Shown here in pieces: positions 35,374 through 43,237 of a stretch of 64,000 nt of DNA. The translations under genes and the position numbers were made by a program. The stretch is taken from NCBI GenBank assembly GCA_019083985.1, contig JAHRCV010000002.1, forward strand, positions 1-64,000, given 5' to 3'. Numbering within the stretch: position 1 is the stretch's first letter; each line of letters opens with the position of its first letter. The notes below the pieces were generated by a model that did not search any database, was not told the origin of the DNA, and worked only from the letters and a program-made list of their open reading frames with translations. The DNA comes from Rhizobiales bacterium TNE-4. GTDB lineage: Bacteria; Pseudomonadota; Alphaproteobacteria; Rhizobiales; Beijerinckiaceae.

Positions 35374-36399
35374 GTGGCTGACACGCATGATCGTCCCATC
35401 CTTGTCACAGGTGCAGCTGGTTTCATCGGCTTTCATCTCGCAAATCGCCTGCTCGACCAAGGCTATCGCGTCACGGGTTTTGACAATCTCAATGATTATT
35501 ATGATCCACGCCTGAAAGAAGCGCGTCTGGCGCAACTTACTCAGCATCAAGGCTTCACCTTCAGCAAGGGTGACCTCGCCGATGCGCAAGCGATGAAAAC
35601 CTTGTTCGAGGAGGGCGGCTTCCATTATGTCGCCCATCTCGCTGCGCAAGCGGGCGTGCGCTATTCGCTGATCAATCCAGCCGCCTATGGCCAATCAAAC
35701 TTGACTGGCTTTCTCAATATTTTGGAAATGAGCCGCCAACACGGCATCGACCATCTCGTCTATGCGTCATCCTCGTCTGTCTATGGTGCCAACGCCAAAG
35801 TGCCCTTTTCGACTGAGGATTCGACCGATCATCCGCTCTCGCTCTATGCAGCGACGAAAAAAGCGAATGAGGCGATGGCTCATGCTTATGCCAACATGTT
35901 TGAGCTGAAGAGTACGGGCCTTCGCTTCTTCAGCGTCTATGGTCCATGGGGGCGGCCCGACATGGCCATGTGGCTCTTTACCGATGCGATCCTCAACGGC
36001 AAACCGCTGCGCCTGTTCAATAAGGGCCACATGAAGCGCGACTTCACCTATGTCGACGACATTGTGGAAGCGATCAGCCGCCTGATCTTCCTACCTGCCG
36101 CGCCAGATCCCAACTGGTCAGCCATGCAGCCCAAACTCTCGACGAGCGCCGTCCCCCATCGCATTTACAACATCGGCAACCACACGCCGGTCGCCGTGGA
36201 TGAACTCGTGCGCCTGATCGAAAAAGAGACCGGCAAAAAAGCCATCATCGAGAATGCACCGATGCAGCCGGGCGATGTCTATGAAACCTTTGCCGATGTG
36301 CGTGCGCTCACCGCTGCCACGGGCTTTGAACCGCATACACCCATCGAAAAAGGCGTGCGTGCCTTCGTCGATTGGTACCGCACTTACATAAAAAGCTGA
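35374..36399 (+). CDS. UDP-uronate 4-epimerase, CapI/LspL type
   Basis: A 341-residue short-chain dehydrogenase with ILVTGAAGFIGFHLANRLL, DNLNDYYDPRLKEARL (the CapI/LspL hallmark), HLAAQAGVRYSL, YASSSSVYG and the YxxxK pair in SLYAATKKANE, then RFFSVYGPWGRPDMA. CapI/LspL enzymes convert UDP-glucuronate to UDP-galacturonate. The partner dehydrogenase looks like an N-acetyl-hexosamine type, so the real pair of products could be UDP-GlcNAcA/UDP-GalNAcA. Start is GTG at 35374 with GAGAGG about 9 bases upstream. Confidence 0.9.
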   Translation: MADTHDRPILVTGAAGFIGFHLANRLLDQGYRVTGFDNLNDYYDPRLKEARLAQLTQHQGFTFSKGDLADAQAMKTLFEEGGFHYVAHLAAQAGVRYSLINPAAYGQSNLTGFLNILEMSRQHGIDHLVYASSSSVYGANAKVPFSTEDSTDHPLSLYAATKKANEAMAHAYANMFELKSTGLRFFSVYGPWGRPDMAMWLFTDAILNGKPLRLFNKGHMKRDFTYVDDIVEAISRLIFLPAAPDPNWSAMQPKLSTSAVPHRIYNIGNHTPVAVDELVRLIEKETGKKAIIENAPMQPGDVYETFADVRALTAATGFEPHTPIEKGVRAFVDWYRTYIKS

Positions 36400-36414
36400 G
36401 TACGGACGACAGGG

Positions 36415-38121
36415 TCAGGCGACGATTCGCCGCCCATCATAACGATCGGCAATGCGCGCGAGGCCGAGCAGCAGCTCTTCCTTGATCGGCGATATTTTCT
36501 GCCCCGGCTCAACGATGATGTCAGCACTGACCTCGACTTTAGCCGCACTATTGGACAGGTCCGCGAGATAGACGGCTGCGCTGGTTTCATCGACCATCTT
36601 ATGCGCGGCCAGAAAAGCGCGCATCTCACTCAATAATTTTTCGAGGCTTTCGACCGGCATGTCGTAAGGCAGATTGAGCGAGAGACGCACAACACCCCGA
36701 TCGCCGCGGCTGAGATTGATGATCTTCATCTTGGCGAAATCGGCGTTCGTCACCGTGATCAGCGTTTTGTCGCGCGTTCTGATGCGCGTCGAACGCAGAC
36801 CGATTTCCTCGACAACGCCACGATGAGAATCGAATTCGCACCAATCGCCGACGCGGACGGGCCGATCGAGATAAAGCATCACCCCGCCAATGAGATTTTC
36901 AATCGTTGGCTGCGCCGCCAAGGCGATGGCAAGACCGCCAATGCCAAGACCCGCAATGATACCCATCAGCGGAACGCCCAGCTGGCTGAGCCCCTGTGCC
37001 AAGATGGCGACTGCAACCATAAAGCCAGTCACGCGGATCAGGGTTCTAACGAGCGAAGCATCAATCGAGAAGCGGCTTTGCCCCTTCATCCAGAGATGGG
37101 CCAATTCAGCGATCCGCATAGCGGCCGCCATCACGACCCACGCACGCGCGATATAGGAGACCGTCGTCGTGGTTAAATCGAGAATCTCATAAAGCGTGCC
37201 AATAATATTGGCTTCGTTCAAAACCCATGTGAAGCTTTCGGCCGCGACCCAGAGCGATGCAGGAAAAACCACCGCGCCGAAGAACGAGGAAATAGGCGAA
37301 ACTGAATTTTCAAGCCAACGCGCCAGCACACGCGCAAGCTTAAGCGCAATGCCGATGAGCAAAGCCGCTAAGAGTGTCGCGACCCATTGCCATCCCGCCT
37401 GATGACCAATCGTGATTTGGCCAAAAACAAAAAACCGTTTCTGGATTTGATGAAACCATGCCGGCGGAATGAGGCCGCCTGGGCTGCGCGCATAATATTG
37501 ATAGTAATCGAGATTGGATCCGCTCAAAGAGGGCAGATCTCGCACCTTCTGATAAAACTCCGGCAGCCGCGCAATCGTGTCAGGAGAGAAGACGTAATCG
37601 CCGCTGCGCGGGCCGTCCGTAATTTTGACGAGCCTGATTTCCGTGCCCGGGATCGTCCAGCTGGCCAGCTTCGCATCGCCGGGAATTTGATCGGCGGGCG
37701 GTAATGGCACGCGATCAAGGATCTCATTGAGCAGCAAAACGGCTTCAATTTTCTTGCGCTCATAAACGGCAGGCAAAACGCCCGTCAGATCCAGGGTGCG
37801 GGCCGCCTGCCCGACTTCAACTTCAGCGCGCGCCGCATCCTTGTAGGTTTCAGGCGTCCAGCTGAAACGGTTCGCCTTGCGAATTTCGTTCGCGGCCGCC
37901 CAAGACACGTCTTCGGCGGCTTGGGAATGTTTGTGGAACGTCGTGAGAGCCGCCCGTGGCGAGGATGTGTCGGGCGGGGCAAGTGGGCCGCCCTTGGCTG
38001 AGGGCTCGATCGTGGCGCTGACCACAGCCAATGCCGCAAGCCCAATCACGATCATGGTCAAAAAGCGTAGCACGGCCCATCCCCCTGATTCCCGCACCAG
38101 TCTGACCACAAGCTGGGCCAT
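36415..38121 (-). CDS. MscS-family mechanosensitive channel, large form
   Basis: A 568-residue membrane protein. After an N-terminal membrane anchor or signal segment (about 17-38) there is a 170-residue extracytoplasmic part, then about five membrane helices. The last, pore-lining helix is GIIAGLGIGGLAIALAAQPTIEN, rich in Gly and Ala as in MscS TM3. The following beta domain has RVGDWCEFDSHRGVVEEIGLRSTRIRT and VTNADFAKMKIINLSR. Such channels release solutes on hypo-osmotic shock. It is divergent from the IclR-type gene; a perfect palindrome lies in the gap and could also control this gene. Confidence 0.92.
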   Translation of the reverse strand: MAQLVVRLVRESGGWAVLRFLTMIVIGLAALAVVSATIEPSAKGGPLAPPDTSSPRAALTTFHKHSQAAEDVSWAAANEIRKANRFSWTPETYKDAARAEVEVGQAARTLDLTGVLPAVYERKKIEAVLLLNEILDRVPLPPADQIPGDAKLASWTIPGTEIRLVKITDGPRSGDYVFSPDTIARLPEFYQKVRDLPSLSGSNLDYYQYYARSPGGLIPPAWFHQIQKRFFVFGQITIGHQAGWQWVATLLAALLIGIALKLARVLARWLENSVSPISSFFGAVVFPASLWVAAESFTWVLNEANIIGTLYEILDLTTTTVSYIARAWVVMAAAMRIAELAHLWMKGQSRFSIDASLVRTLIRVTGFMVAVAILAQGLSQLGVPLMGIIAGLGIGGLAIALAAQPTIENLIGGVMLYLDRPVRVGDWCEFDSHRGVVEEIGLRSTRIRTRDKTLITVTNADFAKMKIINLSRGDRGVVRLSLNLPYDMPVESLEKLLSEMRAFLAAHKMVDETSAAVYLADLSNSAAKVEVSADIIVEPGQKISPIKEELLLGLARIADRYDGRRIVA

Positions 38122-38139
38122 TTGATCAAGAATCCCTCA

Positions 38140-38158
38140 CATGAAACATCGTTTCATG
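38140..38158. promoter_or_regulatory. Perfect palindrome, probable IclR-family operator
   Basis: CATGAAAC-ATC-GTTTCATG is an exact 8-base inverted repeat around a 3-base spacer, between the divergent mscS-type gene (start 38121) and the IclR-type gene (start 38223). It resembles the TGAAAC-n3-GTTTCA form of operators bound by IclR-family proteins such as KdgR. This suggests that the small IclR-type protein regulates itself and perhaps the channel gene. A TATACAAT-like -10 element follows at about 38169-38176. Confidence 0.6.
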
Positions 38159-38222
38159 CTTGAACCTGTATACAATCTACGGTTTAATGAATGTCATTCA
38201 GCGAATGGCCGGGGAGGTCTCG

Positions 38223-38498
38223 ATGCGTTCCTATCGTCCTGTAAACGCCGCTTTGCGGGTTCTTGATGTCCTTCAGGCCGTGAACCGTCTCGAAGCAGCC
38301 AATGTCAGCCGGATTGCCCGCATGACCGGGCTGAGCTCGGCAACCGTCGTGCGGATGCTTGAAACGCTGGTCGAAGGCGGCTTCGTGATCCGAAGCACGG
38401 AGCGCCCGGTCTACTACCCCACCGAGCGGACGATTGCGCTGAGCGAAGGCTTCATGCGCCGCACCGGCCAGTTCGGCATCATGGCTGCGGCGGAATAA
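38223..38498 (+). CDS. IclR-type regulator with only the DNA-binding half
   Basis: A 91-residue protein equal to the N-terminal winged helix-turn-helix of IclR/MhpR-like regulators: SYRPVNAALRVLDVLQAVNR, then IARMTGLSSATVVRMLETLVEGGFV, then a wing with YYPTERTIALSEGF. The effector-binding domain (about 170 residues in normal family members) is missing; the frame ends at 38498, 6 bases before the stop of the convergent SGNH gene. Start 38223 is chosen because GGAGG lies 5 bases upstream; a longer frame begins at 38160. It is either a truncated gene or a working DNA-binding-only regulator. The intact palindrome upstream favours some retained function. Confidence 0.72.
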   Translation: MRSYRPVNAALRVLDVLQAVNRLEAANVSRIARMTGLSSATVVRMLETLVEGGFVIRSTERPVYYPTERTIALSEGFMRRTGQFGIMAAAE

Positions 38499-38504
38499 GA
38501 CGGC

Positions 38505-39749
38505 TCAAAGCCCAAGCGCCGCGAGATCCACGGCCGCTGCCATGGCGGCATAACCCGCCCGGTTGGGGTGAAGGCCATCGCCTGGCCCGCCCATCGTGCT
38601 ATCGGGCACAAACAGCGGATGAAGCTGCCCCGTCTCCGGATCGGTGGTGACAGCCGCAAAATCACACACCGCATCGAACAGGCCGCCAGTCAGGATGAAC
38701 TGATTGACCGCCCGTCGGCAGGTCTCCTGCGCAGGAGACCCATGGCCGGCGGCGCTACTGCCGGCCGCGCCGGGGATCGTCGCGCCAATCATCCGCAATG
38801 CGGGGCGCGCCGCGCGCATCATCGAAACGCCCTGCTGCAAGCCGGCGATGATCTTGGCGGGATCGCCACAACCATTGGCGCTTCCATCATTCGTCCCTTC
38901 AAGCCAGATCACGGCATGAAGGCCTGACAGACTGAGAAGATCGCGCGCGATCCGGTCGAGCGCCGAAGGGCCTCCCGGCACAGGCGCCGCCACATCGTAA
39001 TGCGCGGGACCAACAATCTGATTGCCGCCAATCCCCGCATTCACAACCGCCACATGGCGGTGACCGCTGGCCACGAGCCGACACGCCAGAAAATCGGGCC
39101 AACGATCATGCCCATTGAGCGTGGAGAAGGTGCCATCGGTCAGACTATCGCCAAAGGCTGCAATCGCTAGTCCGCCCGGCACATCCATGTCGACGGCGTC
39201 GATCAGAAACCATGATGTCGTGCTGAACGGAAAAGCGAGGCCCGTTTCGTCATCGGTCACGCACGGCCCGGGCGGTGCGATGAAGCCAGTCTGCAAAGCC
39301 TTGGCATGCCATGTCAGCGGCCCGCTCTCGCCCTCAAGATGAAAGCTGATCGCAAGAGTGCGCCCCGTCGGTCCGGCCATCAAAAAGGTTGGCGCCACCG
39401 GATCGCTCCAAAGCGCTTCCCCAGGAGCGATTGAAGCACGATCATGTCCACCGAACGTCAGCGGCACGCTGGTCCCCGGCAGAACGCCCCCGCCACCACC
39501 ATCAAGCGCGAGCCGCAGATGTGAAAGCGCGACGGCGCGTTGCCCAAAGACATTGGTAAAGCGGACGCGCACGGCCCGTCCCCACACCGAAGGACGCACC
39601 ATCATCCGAAAACTCTGATCGACCGCGCCGCGGCGCGGATCGGGCAGGACAGGCGAGAGATCGGGTTGGGCGCTGGGATTGCCGGCGGGATAGGGCCCTT
39701 GCGGCGATGCTGCCCAGACCGCGATCCAATCATGCCCCTGCCCTGCCAT
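38505..39749 (-). CDS. SGNH/GDSL-family hydrolase
   Basis: A 414-residue esterase or lipase-like enzyme. All the SGNH blocks are present: FGDSLTDGTF with the catalytic Ser, NAGIGGNQI with the oxyanion Gly, EGTNDGS with the oxyanion Asn, and GDGLHPNRAGY with the Asp-x-x-His dyad. The N-terminal 190 residues form a beta-rich region found in GDSL hydrolases acting on plant or sugar esters. No signal peptide is evident from the start at 39749 (AAGGGG 6 bases upstream). Divergent from the EF-hand gene with a 34-base gap holding a palindrome. Confidence 0.88.
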   Translation of the reverse strand: MAGQGHDWIAVWAASPQGPYPAGNPSAQPDLSPVLPDPRRGAVDQSFRMMVRPSVWGRAVRVRFTNVFGQRAVALSHLRLALDGGGGGVLPGTSVPLTFGGHDRASIAPGEALWSDPVAPTFLMAGPTGRTLAISFHLEGESGPLTWHAKALQTGFIAPPGPCVTDDETGLAFPFSTTSWFLIDAVDMDVPGGLAIAAFGDSLTDGTFSTLNGHDRWPDFLACRLVASGHRHVAVVNAGIGGNQIVGPAHYDVAAPVPGGPSALDRIARDLLSLSGLHAVIWLEGTNDGSANGCGDPAKIIAGLQQGVSMMRAARPALRMIGATIPGAAGSSAAGHGSPAQETCRRAVNQFILTGGLFDAVCDFAAVTTDPETGQLHPLFVPDSTMGGPGDGLHPNRAGYAAMAAAVDLAALGL

Positions 39750-39761
39750 AAGACGCCCCTT

Positions 39762-39778
39762 CCTCAGCCAAGCTGAGG
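39762..39778. promoter_or_regulatory. Perfect inverted repeat covering both ribosome-binding sites of a divergent pair
   Basis: CCTCAGC-CAA-GCTGAGG is an exact 7-base inverted repeat between the SGNH gene (start 39749, minus) and the EF-hand gene (start 39784, plus). On the plus strand the right arm supplies the GAGG ribosome-binding site of the EF-hand gene; on the minus strand the other arm supplies a GAGG next to the AAGGGG of the SGNH gene. A hairpin in either messenger would mask translation signals; protein binding is an alternative. Confidence 0.45.
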
Positions 39779-39783
39779 CTCCC

Positions 39784-41130
39784 ATGGCACGCGACTTGCT
39801 GCAAGAACAGCCGAAAAAGGCTGATCCTGTGACCAATTTCGCCGCGACCATTATCGCCCGCCTGACCTCGGCCACAACGGACCGGGCAGCCTTCTCGCGT
39901 CAATGCATCAACGAATTCGATCGCAACGAAGACGGCACCATCGGCGCCGCCGAGTTTCAGCATGTCTTTGCTTCGCTGCAGCGGATCAATGAAATGACCG
40001 GCGGCGCGACGACGTCCTACGTGTCCTCAGGCTGCAGGCCGACCCTCTTCGCTTGCACGCTGTTCCCGACCTATTCGAACGCCTACGCCGCCAGTGCCTA
40101 TCAGGCCACCGCCATGCTGGATCGCTTCGATCAGGATGGGGACAATGTCGTCACCTTCGACGAGTTCGCGGCAGATCCAGTGCCGGACGGACCGACAGAC
40201 GACACAACGACGCCAGACACGCCCTCTGTCACGGACGAGACGACAACACCCCCGGTTGATCAGGCGACGCCAGACGCTGCACCGACACCGGAAGAGCGCG
40301 CAGACGCACTGCTCACGGCCTATGATACCGCGGCCAAGGGCTACATCACGATTGAAGACGTCGTGAATGCTTGGCTCAAAGATCCTTCCCTCGGCGACAT
40401 CGCGAATGCAGGCACGGCAATCGAGGCATGGGATACGAATGGCGATGGCAAGGTTTCTCGCGATGACATTGTCTCAGCCTACCGCCTGATGGATGCCGCC
40501 GACAGCACCATTGGCGCCTTGGGCGATGCGTCAACGGGCAACATCATCCTCAAGACCGTCGACGAAGCCAAACTCGCGCAGGCTGAATTGACACGGGATC
40601 AACTCGCCACATGGGATCGGGATGGTGATGGCGCGGTGAACCGGACAGAATTGATTGACGGACTGAAGCTCATGCAGATCGCAGCTCTGGCCGAGGCAGA
40701 ACGCGCCGCCTTCGAAGCCATGGTCGCGCGCTACGATGCCAATGGTGATGGCGCTATCAACACGGATGAGTTTGCGACCACTTTGGGCAGTGTGGCGCTT
40801 GATGAGACGGCCCGACAAGCGACCTTCACCGCGTGGGACAGCAATGGAAATAGCGCGATCGACGCCGCTGAATTGCAGACGGGCTTGAGCGCCATCAAGG
40901 ATGCGCAAACCACCATCGCTGCCTATGACGAGGCCGGGAAAGGCTATTTCGATCTCGCTGATCTGCAACGTGTGATGGCGCAGACGAGTGGTGCAGAAGA
41001 CCAAGCATCGGCTGAAGAGATCATGCTGGCATGGGATCGCGATGGCGATGGCAAGGTCAGCGTGCAAGACGTGCTGACGATGAAACAAGCCATGGCGGTT
41101 GCAGCCCAGCAAGCCGCAGCATCGGTCTGA
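39784..41130 (+). CDS. Multi-EF-hand calcium-binding protein
   Basis: A 448-residue acidic protein with nine EF-hand-like loops beginning near residues 46, 116, 181, 217, 278, 318, 352, 382 and 418. Those at 46, 116, 217, 278, 318 and 418 have good calcium ligands (for example DTNGDGKVSRDD and DRDGDGKVSVQD); 352 is nearly complete; 181 and 382 (DTAAKG, DEAGKG) lack ligands at positions 3 and 5. A Thr/Pro/Asp-rich linker (130-170) separates the first pair from the rest. Cys84 and Cys91 may form a disulfide. There is no signal peptide or membrane segment, so it may be cytoplasmic or exported by a leaderless route. The start is set by GAGG 5 bases before the ATG. Confidence 0.9.
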   Translation: MARDLLQEQPKKADPVTNFAATIIARLTSATTDRAAFSRQCINEFDRNEDGTIGAAEFQHVFASLQRINEMTGGATTSYVSSGCRPTLFACTLFPTYSNAYAASAYQATAMLDRFDQDGDNVVTFDEFAADPVPDGPTDDTTTPDTPSVTDETTTPPVDQATPDAAPTPEERADALLTAYDTAAKGYITIEDVVNAWLKDPSLGDIANAGTAIEAWDTNGDGKVSRDDIVSAYRLMDAADSTIGALGDASTGNIILKTVDEAKLAQAELTRDQLATWDRDGDGAVNRTELIDGLKLMQIAALAEAERAAFEAMVARYDANGDGAINTDEFATTLGSVALDETARQATFTAWDSNGNSAIDAAELQTGLSAIKDAQTTIAAYDEAGKGYFDLADLQRVMAQTSGAEDQASAEEIMLAWDRDGDGKVSVQDVLTMKQAMAVAAQQAAASV

Positions 41131-41139
41131 CGTTAAGTG

Positions 41140-41388
41140 TTATGCAGCCCGCTCGAAACGTGTTGATGCCATCCGAGCAATGGCAATCATGCGTTGCAAC
41201 CGCTCTGCTGCATCATCCGCGGAAGCCGCCTGTAATTCGAAGGCGAGCCGGAACAATTCTTCGGCTATGTCGAGAAGCGCCAGATTACGTTTCTCAAAAT
41301 CCATCCGAAACGTGTTGAACATGACGAGCGCGAGCTGATGCGCATCATCGGTCGAAAAACCGTCAGAAGGATCGCTCGCCGGCCGCAT
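41140..41388 (-). CDS. Small helical hypothetical protein
   Basis: 82 residues, not recognised. After a short polar N-terminus it is almost entirely predicted amphipathic helix (from HQLALVMFNTFRMDFEKRN to the end), with Leu, Ala and Phe on one face. ATG at 41388 has GGAG 7 bases upstream, which supports a real gene. It is convergent with the EF-hand gene, 9 bases apart, with no visible terminator between them. Confidence 0.5.
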   Translation of the reverse strand: MRPASDPSDGFSTDDAHQLALVMFNTFRMDFEKRNLALLDIAEELFRLAFELQAASADDAAERLQRMIAIARMASTRFERAA

Positions 41389-41548
41389 GTCCGCGCTCCG
41401 AAATTGACTAGCGCTAAGTTCGCCAGAAACGCGACCGATTCGTCAAGAGTCAACTCATTCGAAATGCCGTAACACAGGAAATTTCAATTCCAAGTTGAAT
41501 AACCAAATAGCCTATACTTTAGAGGGTATGTTCAAAGCGGCCGCCATC

Positions 41549-41734
41549 CTACCGGTCGAGCTGATTGAATCCATTCCCAAGGTTCCCATCCAGATTGTCA
41601 TTCCCGTCTTCGCCATAGATGAGATCGTTGCCGGGTTGTCCATTAATCGTGTCACTGCCATATGCGCCGAAAATCGTGTCGGCATCGGCCGTGCCAATCA
41701 TCGCGTCATTATCGTTCGTGCCCTGAATGATCAT
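41549..41734 (-). CDS. Very short RTX-repeat protein or RTX gene remnant
   Basis: 61 residues that are nearly all hemolysin-type calcium-binding (RTX) nonapeptides: GTADADTIFGAYGSDTING, then QPGNDLIYGEDGNDNLDG, three to four repeats. The start at 41734 has GGGAG 6 bases upstream, typical of a genuine gene start, and the frame begins as many RTX proteins do. It stops after GNGFNQLDR, where a normal RTX protein would go on with further repeats and a secretion signal. It is either a truncated gene or a miniature calcium-binding protein. Confidence 0.6.
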   Translation of the reverse strand: MIIQGTNDNDAMIGTADADTIFGAYGSDTINGQPGNDLIYGEDGNDNLDGNLGNGFNQLDR

Positions 41735-41827
41735 CATTTGCTCCCGCGCCCATAGACCAGTGCGGTTACGCATGATGATCACCGAGGTTCCTCCAGCTCC
41801 GCTCGGCCCCATCAAGAATTGACAAAA

Positions 41828-42013
41828 ATGAAGCGGTTTTTGGAAACACTTCCTCGCGTCATTCGTTATCGCATCAAGGAGACAACAGGCGGAGCTTGGG
41901 AAATGTCGGACGGCCGCAGCGCAATATCGCGCGCTGAACGCGTGAAGTTCATGGTTTTGATCGCAACCTTCATGGGTGCAAGCCTGCTGATGGCTTTGCG
42001 CCTCCCCGGCTAA
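41828..42013 (+). CDS. Small protein with one C-terminal membrane helix
   Basis: 61 residues, not recognised. A basic N-terminal part (KRFLETLPRVIRYRIKE) is followed by SRAERVKF and one hydrophobic helix (FMVLIATFMGASLLMALRL), so it would be tail-anchored in the inner membrane. A shorter form from ATG 41903 (GGAG 8 bases upstream) is equally possible. A hairpin begins 7 bases after the stop codon, which supports a real transcript end. The opposite-strand frame through here (up to 42073) is a shadow. Confidence 0.35.
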   Translation: MKRFLETLPRVIRYRIKETTGGAWEMSDGRSAISRAERVKFMVLIATFMGASLLMALRLPG

Positions 42014-42019
42014 GCAAAA

Positions 42020-42043
42020 CGTTTCGCGCTGCGAAGCGAAACG
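42020..42043. terminator. Hairpin after the small membrane gene
   Basis: CGTTTCGC, an 8-base loop, then GCGAAACG form a perfect 8-base stem. It follows the stop of the 41828-42013 frame. There is no T-run after it, so it is at best a weak terminator or a stabilising 3' structure. Bases 42044-42166 hold no other gene; the last part is the leader of the ABC operon. Confidence 0.4.
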
Positions 42044-42166
42044 CCCTGTGCACAGGACTCTGCTGCATCGCAACGAAGCGTGTCATTGCATGTCGTGTCA
42101 GCAACCTGTCATAGTTTCGCATTAAGGGCTCGCCGAAGAGCGGGGGAAGCCCAAGCGGGGGACGGG

Positions 42167-43237
42167 ATGCGCGAAACTGGGGGGACCATTGGTGTCCACG
42201 CCCTCAAGGTTGCCTATGGCAACCAGACTATCCTGCACGGCCTTGATCTAAACTTCGCTGCTGGAACCTTCACCGCTTTGCTCGGCTCATCGGGTTGCGG
42301 CAAGACAACCCTGCTCCGCACCATCAGCGGATTCGTGCCCGCACAAGCAGGCCGCATCGATGTTGATGGCCGCGACCTCACCCATGTTCCACCGGAAGCG
42401 CGCGGCATGGCGATGGTGTTTCAATCCTACGCGCTCTGGCCGCATATGACGGTGGCCCAAAATATCGGCTACGGCCTCAAACTGCGCAAAGCGCCGCGCG
42501 CCGCCATCAGCGCGAAAATCGATAGCTTGCTTGCAATGCTGGGGCTCGAAGGCATGGCCGATCGGAAAGTCACCGATCTCTCGGGCGGGCAAAGACAACG
42601 CGTGGCGCTTGGCCGGGCCTTAGCCATCGAGCCTTCGATCCTGTTGCTCGACGAACCGCTTTCTAATCTCGATGCGAAAATCCGTCTGACGATGCGCCAC
42701 GAGATCCGCGCCATTCAGAAGAAGCTCGGCCTCACCGTGATTCATGTCACCCATGATCGCGAAGAGGCGATGACGATGGCTGACCGCATCGTCGTGATGG
42801 ATCATGGCCGGATCGCCCAGATCGGCACGCCCGAAGACGTTTATGACCAACCAAACTCACCCTTTCTGGCCCGCTTCATGGGAGCCGAGAACCGGCTCGA
42901 TTTTGCCGTACAAGAGGGCATGCTCCAGCGCGAATTCTATCGCCTGCCAATTCCATCCCACATCGGCGAGGATCGGGCGATTGCTTATTTCCGTGATGAC
43001 GCCGCACGCGTTACCGACAAAACGGCGCCGCTCGAGACGAGCCTTGTTGGGCGCATCATCGCGCGCTCTTATCCGGGCGGTTTTTATCGTTACAGCGTCG
43101 CCATCGGCGATGCCGTGATCGCCGTAACAGAGCGCGCCGCGCTCGAGCCAGGGACTGAGGTGCGTATCGCACTCGACCCCAGCAAGCTTCATATTTTTCC
43201 GGCCAGTATGGCCATGCACGAGGAGGGACGGGCATGA
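42167..43237 (+). CDS. ABC importer ATPase, polyamine/iron (PotA/FbpC)-like
   Basis: 356 residues. Walker A GSSGCGKTT, Q-loop MVFQSYALWPHMTV, signature LSGGQRQRVALGRAL, Walker B ILLLDEPLSNLD and the switch His in VIHVTHDREEAMTMADRIVVM. The C-terminal 110 residues are a TOBE-type regulatory domain. Start 42167 has a G-rich ribosome-binding region; the frame runs up to 42080 but without a site. First of nine co-directional genes; it overlaps the binding-protein gene by 4 bases (ATGA). Confidence 0.9.
   Translation: MRETGGTIGVHALKVAYGNQTILHGLDLNFAAGTFTALLGSSGCGKTTLLRTISGFVPAQAGRIDVDGRDLTHVPPEARGMAMVFQSYALWPHMTVAQNIGYGLKLRKAPRAAISAKIDSLLAMLGLEGMADRKVTDLSGGQRQRVALGRALAIEPSILLLDEPLSNLDAKIRLTMRHEIRAIQKKLGLTVIHVTHDREEAMTMADRIVVMDHGRIAQIGTPEDVYDQPNSPFLARFMGAENRLDFAVQEGMLQREFYRLPIPSHIGEDRAIAYFRDDAARVTDKTAPLETSLVGRIIARSYPGGFYRYSVAIGDAVIAVTERAALEPGTEVRIALDPSKLHIFPASMAMHEEGRA

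Noticed and set aside
41549-42073. A single 174-codon minus-strand gene including the RTX repeats.
   Set aside because: The first 112 residues have no RTX or signal features and read like antisense of the plus-strand small gene; the ribosome-binding site at 41734 gives a better start.
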